Origin: Rhodospirillales bacterium URHD0017
GTDB lineage: Bacteria; Pseudomonadota; Alphaproteobacteria; Reyranellales; Reyranellaceae
Direction of reading: 5' to 3'
NCBI GenBank assembly: GCA_900110395.1
Contig: FODP01000002.1
Span: 124,001-188,000, forward strand
Length of the DNA stretch: 64,000 nucleotides
The notes below the pieces were generated by a model. The model saw only the letters and a program-made list of their open reading frames with translations, searched no databases and was not told the origin of the DNA. Numbering within the stretch: the stretch's first letter is position 1; every line of letters begins with the position of its first letter. Position numbers and translations under genes: made by a program. This document shows positions 55,277 to 63,228 of the stretch, one piece after another.

Positions 55277-55354
55277 ATGGCTTGGAAAACACCGCGTATC
55301 GTCGAGATCGCTGTCGGCATGGAAATCAATTCCTACGCTTCTGCCGACTTGTAA
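55277..55354 (+). CDS. pqqA: PQQ precursor peptide PqqA
   Basis: A 25-residue peptide MAWKTPRIVEIAVGMEINS plus YASADL. Glu16 and Tyr20 have the E-x3-Y spacing that PqqE cross-links, and their side chains become PQQ. AAGGAGA precedes the ATG. It is too short for most gene-calling cut-offs and leads the pqqABCDE operon. Confidence 0.97.
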   Translation: MAWKTPRIVEIAVGMEINSYASADL

Positions 55355-55394
55355 TCGCTGCTTCCGCCGCGGCCGATAGTCCGCGGCGGTCGCC

Positions 55395-56315
55395 ATGAAA
55401 GCCGTCGTTCTGGGAGCCGCCGCCGGCGGTGGCTTCCCGCAATGGAACTCCAACGCCGAGGCGTGTCGTCGCGCGCGCTCGGGCGACTCCACAGCCGTGG
55501 CCCGAACGCAGGCCTCGCTCGCGCTGAGCGGCGATGGCGAGCGCTGGTTCGTGATCAATGCTTCCCCCGACCTTCGCCAGCAGATCCAGGCGCGGACAAT
55601 CCTTCATCCGCAACGGGCGCTGCGCTCCTCGCCGATCGAAGGCGTCATCCTCACCGGCGCCGACGTCGACGCCATCGCGGGCCTCCTGCATCTGCGCGAG
55701 CGCCAGCCCTTCACCCTGTACGCCACCCGGCGTGTGCTGGCGGTGCTCGATGCCAATCCGATCTTCGGCGTGCTGGCGCCGGACTGCGTTCTCCGCCAGG
55801 AAATTCCACTCGGCCAAACGTTCGCGCTCAGTCACCTCGACGGCAGCGCGAGCGGACTGGAGGTCGAGCTGTTCGACGTTCCCGGCAAGGTTGCGCTCTA
55901 TCTCGAAGGCGGACGCGAGGGCGATCTCGCCGGCCAGCCGGGCGACACGGTGGGCGTGGAGGTCCGCGCCGCCAGGCGGCGGCTGCTCTACGTCCCGGGC
56001 TGTGCGCGGATGACCGACGCCCTGAGGCGCCGGCTTTCCGGCGCGTCGGTCGTGTTGTTCGACGGCACGTTGTGGCGTGACGACGAGATGGTGGCTCTGG
56101 GACTCGGCCCCAAGACGGGCCAGCGCATGGGGCACATGAGTGTCAGCGGCCCGGACGGCACCGTTGCCGCCTTCCGCGACATCGCGGTCAAGCGCCGCAT
56201 CCTCATACACATCAACAACTCCAATCCGATCCTGCTCGACGATTCGGCCGAGCGCGCCGCCGTCGAGAAGGAAGGATGGGAAGTCGCCTACGACGGCATG
56301 GAGGTCAGTCCATGA
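55395..56315 (+). CDS. pqqB: PQQ biosynthesis protein PqqB
   Basis: The 306-residue metallo-beta-lactamase-fold hydroxylase begins VVLGAAAGGGFPQWN with NCNAC-like SNAEACRRAR and has the diagnostic SSPIEGVILTGADVDAIAGLLHLRE. NNSNPIL near the end supplies further metal/active-site residues. It hydroxylates the peptide-derived Tyr. ATGA overlap with pqqC. Confidence 0.96.
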   Translation: MKAVVLGAAAGGGFPQWNSNAEACRRARSGDSTAVARTQASLALSGDGERWFVINASPDLRQQIQARTILHPQRALRSSPIEGVILTGADVDAIAGLLHLRERQPFTLYATRRVLAVLDANPIFGVLAPDCVLRQEIPLGQTFALSHLDGSASGLEVELFDVPGKVALYLEGGREGDLAGQPGDTVGVEVRAARRRLLYVPGCARMTDALRRRLSGASVVLFDGTLWRDDEMVALGLGPKTGQRMGHMSVSGPDGTVAAFRDIAVKRRILIHINNSNPILLDDSAERAAVEKEGWEVAYDGMEVSP

Positions 56316-57064
56316 ACGCCGATCTGGGGAGCGATCGCCTGCGCAGCGCCGACGAGCTCGAGGCCGAGCTGCGCGCCATCGGCGCGGTGCGCTACCACCA
56401 TCTCCATCCGTTCCACAAGCTTCTGCACGCCGGCAAGCTCACGCGCGCGCAGGTCCAGGCGTGGGCGCTCAACCGCTACTACTACCAGGCGATGATTCCC
56501 ATCAAGGACGCCCACGCGCTGGTGCGGCTGCCGACGTCGGAGCTGCGTCGCGAATGGCGCCGGCGCATCATCGATCACGACGGCGACGGCCCCGGCAAGG
56601 GCGGCATCGAACGCTGGCTGAAGCTCGCCGAGGGCGTCGGGCTCGATCGCGACTATGTCCAGTCGACCGAGGGCATCCTTCCCGGCACGCGCTTCGCGGT
56701 CGAAGCCTACGTCAACTTCGTGCGCGACCGGCCGATCCTCGAGGGCATCGCCTCGTCGCTGACCGAGATGTTCTCGCCGGACATCATCGCCGATCGCGTG
56801 CGCGGCATGCTGGCGGGCTATTCCTTCATCACCGAGGAGACGCTGGCCTACTTCACGCCGCGGCTCACCCAGGCGCCGCAGGACGTCGACTTTGCCCTGA
56901 GCTACGTCAAGCAGCACGCCACGACGCGGGCCGACCAGGAGGCCGTGCTGGCGGCGCTGCGCTTCAAGTGCGACGTGCTGTGGGCGCAGCTCGACGCGCT
57001 GCATTTCGCCTATGTCGAGCCGGGCCTGATCCCGCCCGGCGCCTTCGTCCCGAAGGGGGAATGA
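56312..57064 (+). CDS. pqqC: Pyrroloquinoline-quinone synthase PqqC
   Basis: The 250-residue heme-oxygenase-fold oxidase has YHHLHPFHKLLHAGKLTR, NRYYYQAMIPIKDA and the later SLTEMFSPDIIADR segment, all typical. It performs the final eight-electron ring closure to PQQ. Its stop overlaps the pqqD start as ATGA. Confidence 0.97.
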   Translation: MNADLGSDRLRSADELEAELRAIGAVRYHHLHPFHKLLHAGKLTRAQVQAWALNRYYYQAMIPIKDAHALVRLPTSELRREWRRRIIDHDGDGPGKGGIERWLKLAEGVGLDRDYVQSTEGILPGTRFAVEAYVNFVRDRPILEGIASSLTEMFSPDIIADRVRGMLAGYSFITEETLAYFTPRLTQAPQDVDFALSYVKQHATTRADQEAVLAALRFKCDVLWAQLDALHFAYVEPGLIPPGAFVPKGE

Positions 57065-57360
57065 TGGACCGTTTCGTCGTCTCCGATTCAAGCGTACTCA
57101 GCTTCGCGCCGCACATCGTCTTCCGCTTCGACGAGGTGCGGCAGCGCTGGATCATCCTGGCGCCCGAGCGGCTGATGCTGCCCGACGAGCAGGCGGTCGA
57201 GATCCTGAAGCTGGTCGACGGCAAGACCGGCGTTTCAGCCATCGTCGATTCGCTGGCCGCCCGCTACGACCAGGCGCCCCGCGATCTCATCGCCAAGGAC
57301 GTCACCACCATGCTGCAGGACCTCGCCGACAAGGGATGTCTCGCCGGTGCCGACGATTGA
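57061..57360 (+). CDS. pqqD: PQQ peptide chaperone PqqD
   Basis: The 99-residue RiPP-recognition-element protein has RFDEVRQRWIILAPERL and the winged-helix DEQAVEILKLVDGKTGV. It binds PqqA and delivers it to PqqE. It overlaps pqqE by 14 bp, consistent with the frequent PqqD-PqqE fusion in other species. Confidence 0.96.
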   Translation: MMDRFVVSDSSVLSFAPHIVFRFDEVRQRWIILAPERLMLPDEQAVEILKLVDGKTGVSAIVDSLAARYDQAPRDLIAKDVTTMLQDLADKGCLAGADD

Positions 57361-58438
57361 CCCGCCACTCGCGCTGCTCGCCGAGCTGACGCATCGCTGT
57401 CCGCTCGCCTGCCCCTATTGCTCCAACCCGCTGAACCTCGAGCGCGCGGCGGGCGAGCTTTCGGACCAGGACTGGCGCCGGGTGCTTGCCGAGGCCGCCG
57501 CGCTCGGCGTGCTGCAGGTGCATTTCTCCGGCGGCGAGCCGATGGCGCGGCGAGATCTTCTGGCGCTGATCGGCGCGGCGAACGGGCTTGGCCTCTACAG
57601 CAACCTCATCACCTCCGGCACCCTGGGCGGCGCGCGGGAGATCGACGCCTTCGCCGCCGCCGGACTGAAGCATGTCCAGCTGAGCTTTCAGGATTTTACG
57701 GCAGAAAACGGCGACCGCATCGCCGGGCTTGCCGGCGGCCATGACCGCAAGCAGCGCTTTGCCGAGGCGGTGCGCGCCGCGGGCCTGCCGCTCACGCTCA
57801 ACATGGTGGTGCATCGGCAGAATCTCGACGGCGTGCCGGACATGATCGAAATGGCGCTGGAACTGGGCGCGCGTCGCATCGAGATCGCCCACGTCCAGTA
57901 CTACGCCTGGGCGCTCAGGAACCGCGCCGCCCTGCTGCCGACCCGCCGGCAGCTCGACCAGGCCACCGAGGCCGTCGAGGCGGCGCGCGCGCGACTGAAA
58001 GGCGTACTCACGATCGACTACGTCGTGCCCGACTACCATGGCGTGCGGCCGAAATCCTGCATGAGCGGCTGGGGCCGGCAGTTCATCAACGTCATGCCGT
58101 CGGGCACGGCGGTGCCCTGCCACGCCGCCGAGACGCTGCCGGGCATCGCCTTCCCCTCGGTGCGGAACAGCAGCCTTTCAGACATCTGGCATCGGTCGGA
58201 CGCCTTCAACCGGTTTCGCGGCACCGACTGGATGGCCGAGCCCTGCCGCAGCTGCGAGCGGCGCGAGATCGACTGGGGCGGCTGCCGTTGCCAGGCCTTC
58301 CTGCTGGCCGGCGACGCCGGCCGTACCGACCCGGTCTGCACGCTGTCGCCCGACCACGGCGTGGTCGAGGCCGCGCTGCAGGAGGCCGAAGGCGCCCCGC
58401 CCGCGTTCGTCTATCGCCGTTTCAGCGCCGCGCGATAA
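57347..58438 (+). CDS. pqqE: PqqA peptide cyclase PqqE (radical SAM)
   Basis: The 363-residue SPASM radical-SAM enzyme has the CxxxCxxC cluster motif at Cys18, Cys22 and Cys25 and GGEP near residue 65. The C-terminal SPASM region has several cysteines, including a CRSCERR stretch and WGGCRCQAFLL. It starts with GTG. It joins Glu and Tyr in PqqA by a C-C bond. Last gene of pqqABCDE. Confidence 0.97.
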   Translation: MPTIDPPLALLAELTHRCPLACPYCSNPLNLERAAGELSDQDWRRVLAEAAALGVLQVHFSGGEPMARRDLLALIGAANGLGLYSNLITSGTLGGAREIDAFAAAGLKHVQLSFQDFTAENGDRIAGLAGGHDRKQRFAEAVRAAGLPLTLNMVVHRQNLDGVPDMIEMALELGARRIEIAHVQYYAWALRNRAALLPTRRQLDQATEAVEAARARLKGVLTIDYVVPDYHGVRPKSCMSGWGRQFINVMPSGTAVPCHAAETLPGIAFPSVRNSSLSDIWHRSDAFNRFRGTDWMAEPCRSCERREIDWGGCRCQAFLLAGDAGRTDPVCTLSPDHGVVEAALQEAEGAPPAFVYRRFSAAR

Positions 58439-58461
58439 CGCCGATGTAGCGACGTCAGACT

Positions 58462-58552
58462 CCTCTCCCCCCTAGGGGGAGAGGTTGGGTGAGGGGGTTG
58501 CACGACCTGTCGAAGCCGCCTCCCCTAGCCTCTCCCCCTAGCGGGGGAGAGG
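58462..58552. repeat. Palindromic repeat element, family E, copy 2
   Basis: A 91-bp inverted repeat with the same CCTCTCCCCC...GGGGGAGAGG arms and internal GGGTGAGGGGGTTG as copy 1, in the same orientation. It separates the convergent pqqE and alcohol dehydrogenase genes and may terminate both. Confidence 0.9.
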
Positions 58553-58570
58553 AACATGAGGGACGACGGG

Positions 58571-60685
58571 CTACTTCCCCGCGTCCTTCGGGCGGACCGA
58601 ATCGGCAACGCCCTGGATGAAGGCGGTGAGCTTGACGACGTCGTCGTCGCTGAGCTTGCCGGTGAAGTTCGGCATGCCGCGCGCAGCGTAGGCGTCGCTG
58701 AGCACAATGGTCTTGAGATTGCGGATCGGGTCGGCGCCGACATAGGCGAGGTTGCGGACGTTGCCGCCCTTGTCGACGCCGGGCACGCCGTGACAGATCG
58801 CACAGTTCGAGACGTAGAGCAGCGTGCCCGGAGCGACATCGGCCGGATCGTACTTCACGCCCGACAGCAGGTTCTCCATCTGGTACTTGGTGAAGGCCGG
58901 CGGCGCCGCCTTGCCGTCGGCGGCAAAGGTATAGACGGTGCCCGCGCTGTTGTTCTCGGTCGCGCGCGCCGTCACGCCGTACACGCCGCCCCAGCCCACC
59001 GCCACCGAGACGTACTGCTTGCCGTCGATCATGTAGGTCGATGCGGCCGCCACCACGCCGGTGCCGGTCGGCTTCTCCCACAGCTTCTCGCCCGTCGTTG
59101 CGTTGTAGGCAACGAAGCGGCCGTCGGCGGTGCCCTGGAACACGAGGTTGCCTGCGGTCGTGAGCGTGCCGCCGTTCCACGGCGAGACGTGCTCCTGGCG
59201 CCAGGCCTCCTTCTGCTTCACCGGATCCCAGGCGATCAGCCGGCCGAACATCGGCGCCTTGGGCGGCGTCGCATTGATGTCGTAGCCGACGTTCCAGCCG
59301 AGATTGCCCATGAACTCGCCGGACTTCTTGGCATCGTGCTTCCAGCTCTTCTGGCCGGTCAGGTTGACCGGGACGTTCTGCGCCGGCAGGTAGACCAGCC
59401 CGGTGCCGGGATTGAACGACATCGGATGCCAGTTGTGCGCGCCGTAAGGACCAGGAACGGTGTCGAACGGCTTGTCCGGCGAGCGCGCCTCGGCCACCTC
59501 GATCGGCCGGCCGTTGGCGTCGTAGCCGGTGGCCCAGTTCACATCGACGAAGTTCTTGGCCGAGATGAACTTGCCGTTGGTGCGGTCGATGACGAAGAAG
59601 AAGCCGTTCTTGGGCGCGTGCAGGATGACCTTGCGAGGCTGGCCGTCGATCGCGACGTCGGCCAGGATCATCGGCTGGGTCGATGTGTAATCCCAGTTGT
59701 CGCCGGGCGTCTCCTGGTAGTGCCAGAGGTATTTGCCGGTATCGGCATTGAGCGCGACGATCGACGCGAGATAGAGGTTGTCGCCGCCGGCCGGGCTGCG
59801 CAGGTTGCGGTTCCACGGCGAGCCGTTGCCGGTGCCGAGATACACCATGTTGAGGTCGGGATCGAAGGTGATGCTGTCCCACACCGTGCCGCCACCGCCG
59901 TTCACCCAGTACTCGCCGGCGGGATCCCAGGTCTTGGCGGCCGCCGCCATGGACTCGTCCTCGTAGGGCTTGCTCGGGTCGCCCGGCACCACGAACCAGC
60001 GCCACGCCTGGTTGCCGGTCTCGGCGTCGTAGGCGGTGACGTAGCCGCGCACGCCGTACTCGGCGCCGCCGTTGCCGATGATCACCCGGCCGTTGGCGAC
60101 GCGCGGCGCGCCGGTGATCGTGTAGGAGTGCTTGTGGTCGATGATGGTGTCCTTCTCCCACACCTTCTTCCCGCTGGCCGCGTCGAGGGCGATCAGCCGC
60201 CCGTCATAGGCGCCGACGAAAACCTTGCCCTTGTGCAGGGCGACGCCCCGGTTCACGACGTCACAGCATCCGCGGTAGCCCTTGTCGCGCGCCACCTCGG
60301 GATCGAAGGTCCAGATCTTCTTGCCGGTGCGGGCATCGATGGCGTGGACGACGCTCCACGGCGCACTGACGTACATGATGCCGTCGACCACGATGGGCGT
60401 CGCCTCGACACCGCGCGCCGACTCAAGGTCGTAGGACCACGCCAGGCCGAGGTTCTTGACGTTGCCGGCGTTGATCTGGTCGAGCTTGCTGAAGCGGGTC
60501 TCGCCAAAGTCGAGACCGACGGCCGGCCAGTCATTCGACGTGGCGGCATTGCTCTTGATCCAGTTACCGTCGATCGCGGAGGTGACGGCCTTGATATGCC
60601 CAGGCGATCCCTTGGCATCCTGGGCCATGGCGCCGGAGCAAAAGGCCAGCGCCGCTGCGCCCGCCAACAGCAGAGTACGTGTCAT
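58571..60685 (-). CDS. PQQ-dependent quinohemoprotein alcohol dehydrogenase (type II)
   Basis: The 704-residue periplasmic enzyme has a signal peptide ending near AMAQ, an eight-bladed PQQ propeller and a C-terminal heme c domain (CAICHG). The PQQ disulfide pair is Cys140-Cys141 (GYRGCCDV). Glu209 and Asn287 are metal ligands, and Asp332 in NWDYTSTQ is the catalytic base. Residue 334 is Thr, not Asp, so Ca(II) rather than a lanthanide is predicted. ATG 60685 starts the signal peptide. Confidence 0.93.
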   Translation of the reverse strand: MTRTLLLAGAAALAFCSGAMAQDAKGSPGHIKAVTSAIDGNWIKSNAATSNDWPAVGLDFGETRFSKLDQINAGNVKNLGLAWSYDLESARGVEATPIVVDGIMYVSAPWSVVHAIDARTGKKIWTFDPEVARDKGYRGCCDVVNRGVALHKGKVFVGAYDGRLIALDAASGKKVWEKDTIIDHKHSYTITGAPRVANGRVIIGNGGAEYGVRGYVTAYDAETGNQAWRWFVVPGDPSKPYEDESMAAAAKTWDPAGEYWVNGGGGTVWDSITFDPDLNMVYLGTGNGSPWNRNLRSPAGGDNLYLASIVALNADTGKYLWHYQETPGDNWDYTSTQPMILADVAIDGQPRKVILHAPKNGFFFVIDRTNGKFISAKNFVDVNWATGYDANGRPIEVAEARSPDKPFDTVPGPYGAHNWHPMSFNPGTGLVYLPAQNVPVNLTGQKSWKHDAKKSGEFMGNLGWNVGYDINATPPKAPMFGRLIAWDPVKQKEAWRQEHVSPWNGGTLTTAGNLVFQGTADGRFVAYNATTGEKLWEKPTGTGVVAAASTYMIDGKQYVSVAVGWGGVYGVTARATENNSAGTVYTFAADGKAAPPAFTKYQMENLLSGVKYDPADVAPGTLLYVSNCAICHGVPGVDKGGNVRNLAYVGADPIRNLKTIVLSDAYAARGMPNFTGKLSDDDVVKLTAFIQGVADSVRPKDAGK

Positions 60686-60842
60686 GGAAACCTCCCGATT
60701 GGCCTGTGGTGGACCAAGCGCGTTTCCGAACGACGCAGGACGATCGCGATAGCGAGAGGACGACGAACTCGAACGACAGAGACCGGTTGCTAGTGCGTCG
60801 AACGCGCTTGCCGTGGATGTTGCGCCCGCGCCGGCAAACTCG

Positions 60843-61643
60843 TCAATGGGCGCCGAGCTGGCGGCGCAGGATGCGGCCGCTGTCGTAGCGCCAGACCGCA
60901 AGGGCCATGGCGACGACGGTCGTCACGACGGTGGCGACGAGGGCCGTGGTCTCGAGCCGGCCATACAAGGCGAAACGGACCAGCTCGACGGCCTGGCTGA
61001 AGGGATTGAGCCGGGCGACCTCGGCCAGCACGGCATTGGCCTCGCCCAGCCGCGACAGCGGATAGAGCGCCGTCGAGGCGAAGAACACGGGGAAGATCAC
61101 GAAGTTCATGACGCCCGCGAAGTTCTCGAGCTGCTCGACCAGCGATGACAGCACCAGGCCGAGCGCGCCCAGCATCAGGCCAGCCAGAACGACCGCCGGC
61201 AGCACGTAGAGCCAGCCGGACGCCGGCGGCCGCAGGCCCCACAGCCAGGCGCAGATGAGGAAGGCATAGACCTGGGGCAGCGCCACGATGACGCCCGCCA
61301 TCAAGCGGCAGGTCAGCAGGTAGCCGCGCGGCATCGGGCTGACCAGCAGCACCTTCATGCTGCCCATCTCGCGATCGAAGACCATCGACAGGGCGATCTG
61401 CATGCCATTGAACAGCAGGATCAGCCCGACCAGCCCCGGGACGATGTATTCCTCGTAGCTGACGGCCGAGCCGTAGGGCGCGACGCTCGACAGGTCGACC
61501 ATCGACCGCAGGCCGGTCCCGAAGATCACCAGCCAGACGAGCGGACGCACCAGCGAGGCGAAGAAGCGGCCGCGCTGGCTGAGGAAGCGCAGGAATTCCC
61601 GTTCGACGATCCCGACGAAGCAGCGCAGCGCCCTGGCCGTCAT
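60843..61643 (-). CDS. ABC-2 type permease of the PQQ-alcohol-dehydrogenase system
   Basis: The 266-residue permease has six membrane helices and the ABC-2 pattern (FASLVRPLVWLVIFGTGL near residue 30, MGSMKVLLVSPMPR). It is coupled to the ATPase by ATGA overlap. Such pairs regularly accompany PQQ alcohol dehydrogenase clusters (PedC-type). The exported substrate is not known. Confidence 0.88.
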   Translation of the reverse strand: MTARALRCFVGIVEREFLRFLSQRGRFFASLVRPLVWLVIFGTGLRSMVDLSSVAPYGSAVSYEEYIVPGLVGLILLFNGMQIALSMVFDREMGSMKVLLVSPMPRGYLLTCRLMAGVIVALPQVYAFLICAWLWGLRPPASGWLYVLPAVVLAGLMLGALGLVLSSLVEQLENFAGVMNFVIFPVFFASTALYPLSRLGEANAVLAEVARLNPFSQAVELVRFALYGRLETTALVATVVTTVVAMALAVWRYDSGRILRRQLGAH

Positions 61644-62353
61644 GCCGCCGCCTCCTGCGATGCCAGGCGGGCGAAGTAGTCGGGCAGCGAAGCGGTCGCG
61701 ATGTCGCGACGATCATCGAGAATGCGGCCTTGGTGGAGCACGATCGTGCGGTCGCCGGGCTCGACCTCGTCCAGCAGGTGTGTTGCCCAGAGCGCCGTCG
61801 CACCCTCCTCGGCGCACTGCGCGCGCACGCGCTGCAGGATGGCGCCGCGGCTGGGCACATCCAGGCCCACCGTCGCCTCGTCGAGCAGCAACAGGCGCGG
61901 CCGATGCAACAGGGCGCGTGCGATCTCGACCCGCCGCCGCTGGCCGCCGGACAGGGTGCGCACGAGATCGTGCATGCGCGAAACAAGGCCGAAGCGCTCG
62001 AGCTCCTGCTCGATCCGCACACGCGCGCCGCTGCGCGACAGGCCGTGCAGCGCCGCGTGGTAGCGGAGCGACTGGGCCACCGTGAGGTCGAGATCGAGCG
62101 CCGACTGCTGGAAGACAAAGCCACAGCCGGCGAGCGCGGCACTGCGCCCGTCCGGCAGTGGGTGGCCGAGCACGTGGATCGATCCCCGCTGCAGGTTGAG
62201 AAGGCCTGCGATCAACGAGAACAGCGTCGTCTTTCCGGCGCCGTTGAGGCCGAGCAATAGGACGAAGTCGCCGGGTTCGATCGCGAAGGAGACGCCGCGC
62301 AGCGCCGGCTTGCGGTACACATGGCTGACGTCGCGGATCTCGAGCGCGGTCAC
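61640..62353 (-). CDS. ABC transporter ATPase, PQQ-associated (PedC-like)
   Basis: The 237-residue ATPase has Walker A LGLNGAGKTTL, signature LSGGQRRRVEIARAL and Walker B LLLLDEATVGLD. The wording around the signature and Q-loop (CGFVFQQSALDLDLTV) fits the PQQ-dependent-dehydrogenase-associated family. Start is GTG 62353, overlapping a short upstream frame as GTGA. Pairs with the ABC-2 permease. Confidence 0.88.
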   Translation of the reverse strand: MTALEIRDVSHVYRKPALRGVSFAIEPGDFVLLLGLNGAGKTTLFSLIAGLLNLQRGSIHVLGHPLPDGRSAALAGCGFVFQQSALDLDLTVAQSLRYHAALHGLSRSGARVRIEQELERFGLVSRMHDLVRTLSGGQRRRVEIARALLHRPRLLLLDEATVGLDVPSRGAILQRVRAQCAEEGATALWATHLLDEVEPGDRTIVLHQGRILDDRRDIATASLPDYFARLASQEAAA

Positions 62354-62433
62354 TTTCCGATCGTCTCGCCGTGGCAGACCGGATCGGCGCAGGCATCATC
62401 GCGGGTGAGCAGGAATGCCTGACGGTCGGTCAA
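62350..62433 (-). CDS. Possible 27-residue peptide coupled to the ABC ATPase
   Basis: A TTG start at 62433, after GAGGCGAGA, opens a 27-residue frame that includes QAFLLTRDDACADPVCHGE and ends by GTGA overlap with the ATPase start. A TAG lies in frame upstream, so it cannot be the tail of a longer intact gene. Two cysteines five residues apart and a His are notable. It may be a leader peptide, a substrate or the remnant of a gene. Confidence 0.3.
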   Translation of the reverse strand: MTDRQAFLLTRDDACADPVCHGETIGK

Positions 62434-62683
62434 TCTCGCCTCTTTGGCGTCTACTGCCGGATGAACAGGCTATGCCGCGCGCGGGTCCCGTGCAACGCGC
62501 ACGGCTGTATGACCTCCGGACGCAACCTTCATTGGCGCGGGAAAGTAGCCCTGCGCGGCATAACTCCGCACCGTGCTAGGTTCTGGCCGAGCGCCAGCGG
62601 CGGCGCGGCGCGCGCAAGGGTGAAATACATGCTACTTTGTGTGGAGAGGGCGCGATGATCCGCAGCGCCCGGGGAAATCGAGC
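62354..62683. other. Intergenic region between the PQQ ABC genes and a divergent gene
   Basis: This 330-bp region contains the possible short peptide frame (above) at the ATPase side. The rest holds CGTGCGCGTTGCACG, a 15-bp palindrome near 62494-62508, but no gene or clear promoter. Divergent promoters must lie here. Confidence 0.55.
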
Positions 62684-63214
62684 ATGGCCCGCCTTGGCCG
62701 CCGACACCTTCTGACGATCGCGCTGCTCGGTGCCTTGCCGCGGACCGGCCGAGACAGCAAGGCCGATGAACCGAAGATTTTGTTCGCGGACTGGATCAAC
62801 ACGCTCTATATCCGCGAGCTCGCCCGGCGCGAAGCGGCGGAGGCAGGCGCCGGCGCCCAGTTGTCGAACGAGGAGCTCCAGGCACTCTTATCCCCCGAGG
62901 TCCAGGCGATGCTCGACGCGGTCAAGGACCGCACGCCCCCGCCCACCGAACCCGAAGGCCCGATCCTGCACATCCTGTTCGGCTGGGGCGCGCTGCCGCG
63001 CCGCAAAATCGAGATCGTTTCGATCACCGCCGATGGCGACGGCCGGGCAAAGGTGGGGATCAGGATCAACGGCAACTTTCGGTCGCTGGTCTTGACCGGA
63101 CGCTTCAACCAGACCGGCAAGGCTTGGCAGATCGACGACATCGACTATGGCGGCAGCCCCGACCGGACGTTGCGTGGCCGCCTCGAACGGATGAAGAGCT
63201 GGCCGAAGCGGTGA
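62684..63214 (+). CDS. Putative exported protein of unknown function
   Basis: The 176-residue protein has an N-terminal Arg-rich hydrophobic segment (RLGRRHLLTIALLGAL) that may be a signal or Tat-like sequence. The mature part has an NTF2/DUF3828-like look (LSNEELQALLSPEVQAMLDAV, KVGIRINGNFRS, WQIDDIDYGG). I chose ATG 62684 because the segment fits; the open frame begins at 62639. Function unknown. Confidence 0.65.
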   Translation: MARLGRRHLLTIALLGALPRTGRDSKADEPKILFADWINTLYIRELARREAAEAGAGAQLSNEELQALLSPEVQAMLDAVKDRTPPPTEPEGPILHILFGWGALPRRKIEIVSITADGDGRAKVGIRINGNFRSLVLTGRFNQTGKAWQIDDIDYGGSPDRTLRGRLERMKSWPKR

Positions 63215-63228
63215 CGCGGTCCCCGCGC

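Noticed and set aside
62371..62658. A 95-residue plus frame in the 62.4 kb spacer
   Set aside because: Cys/Arg-rich with no conserved pattern and no ribosome site.
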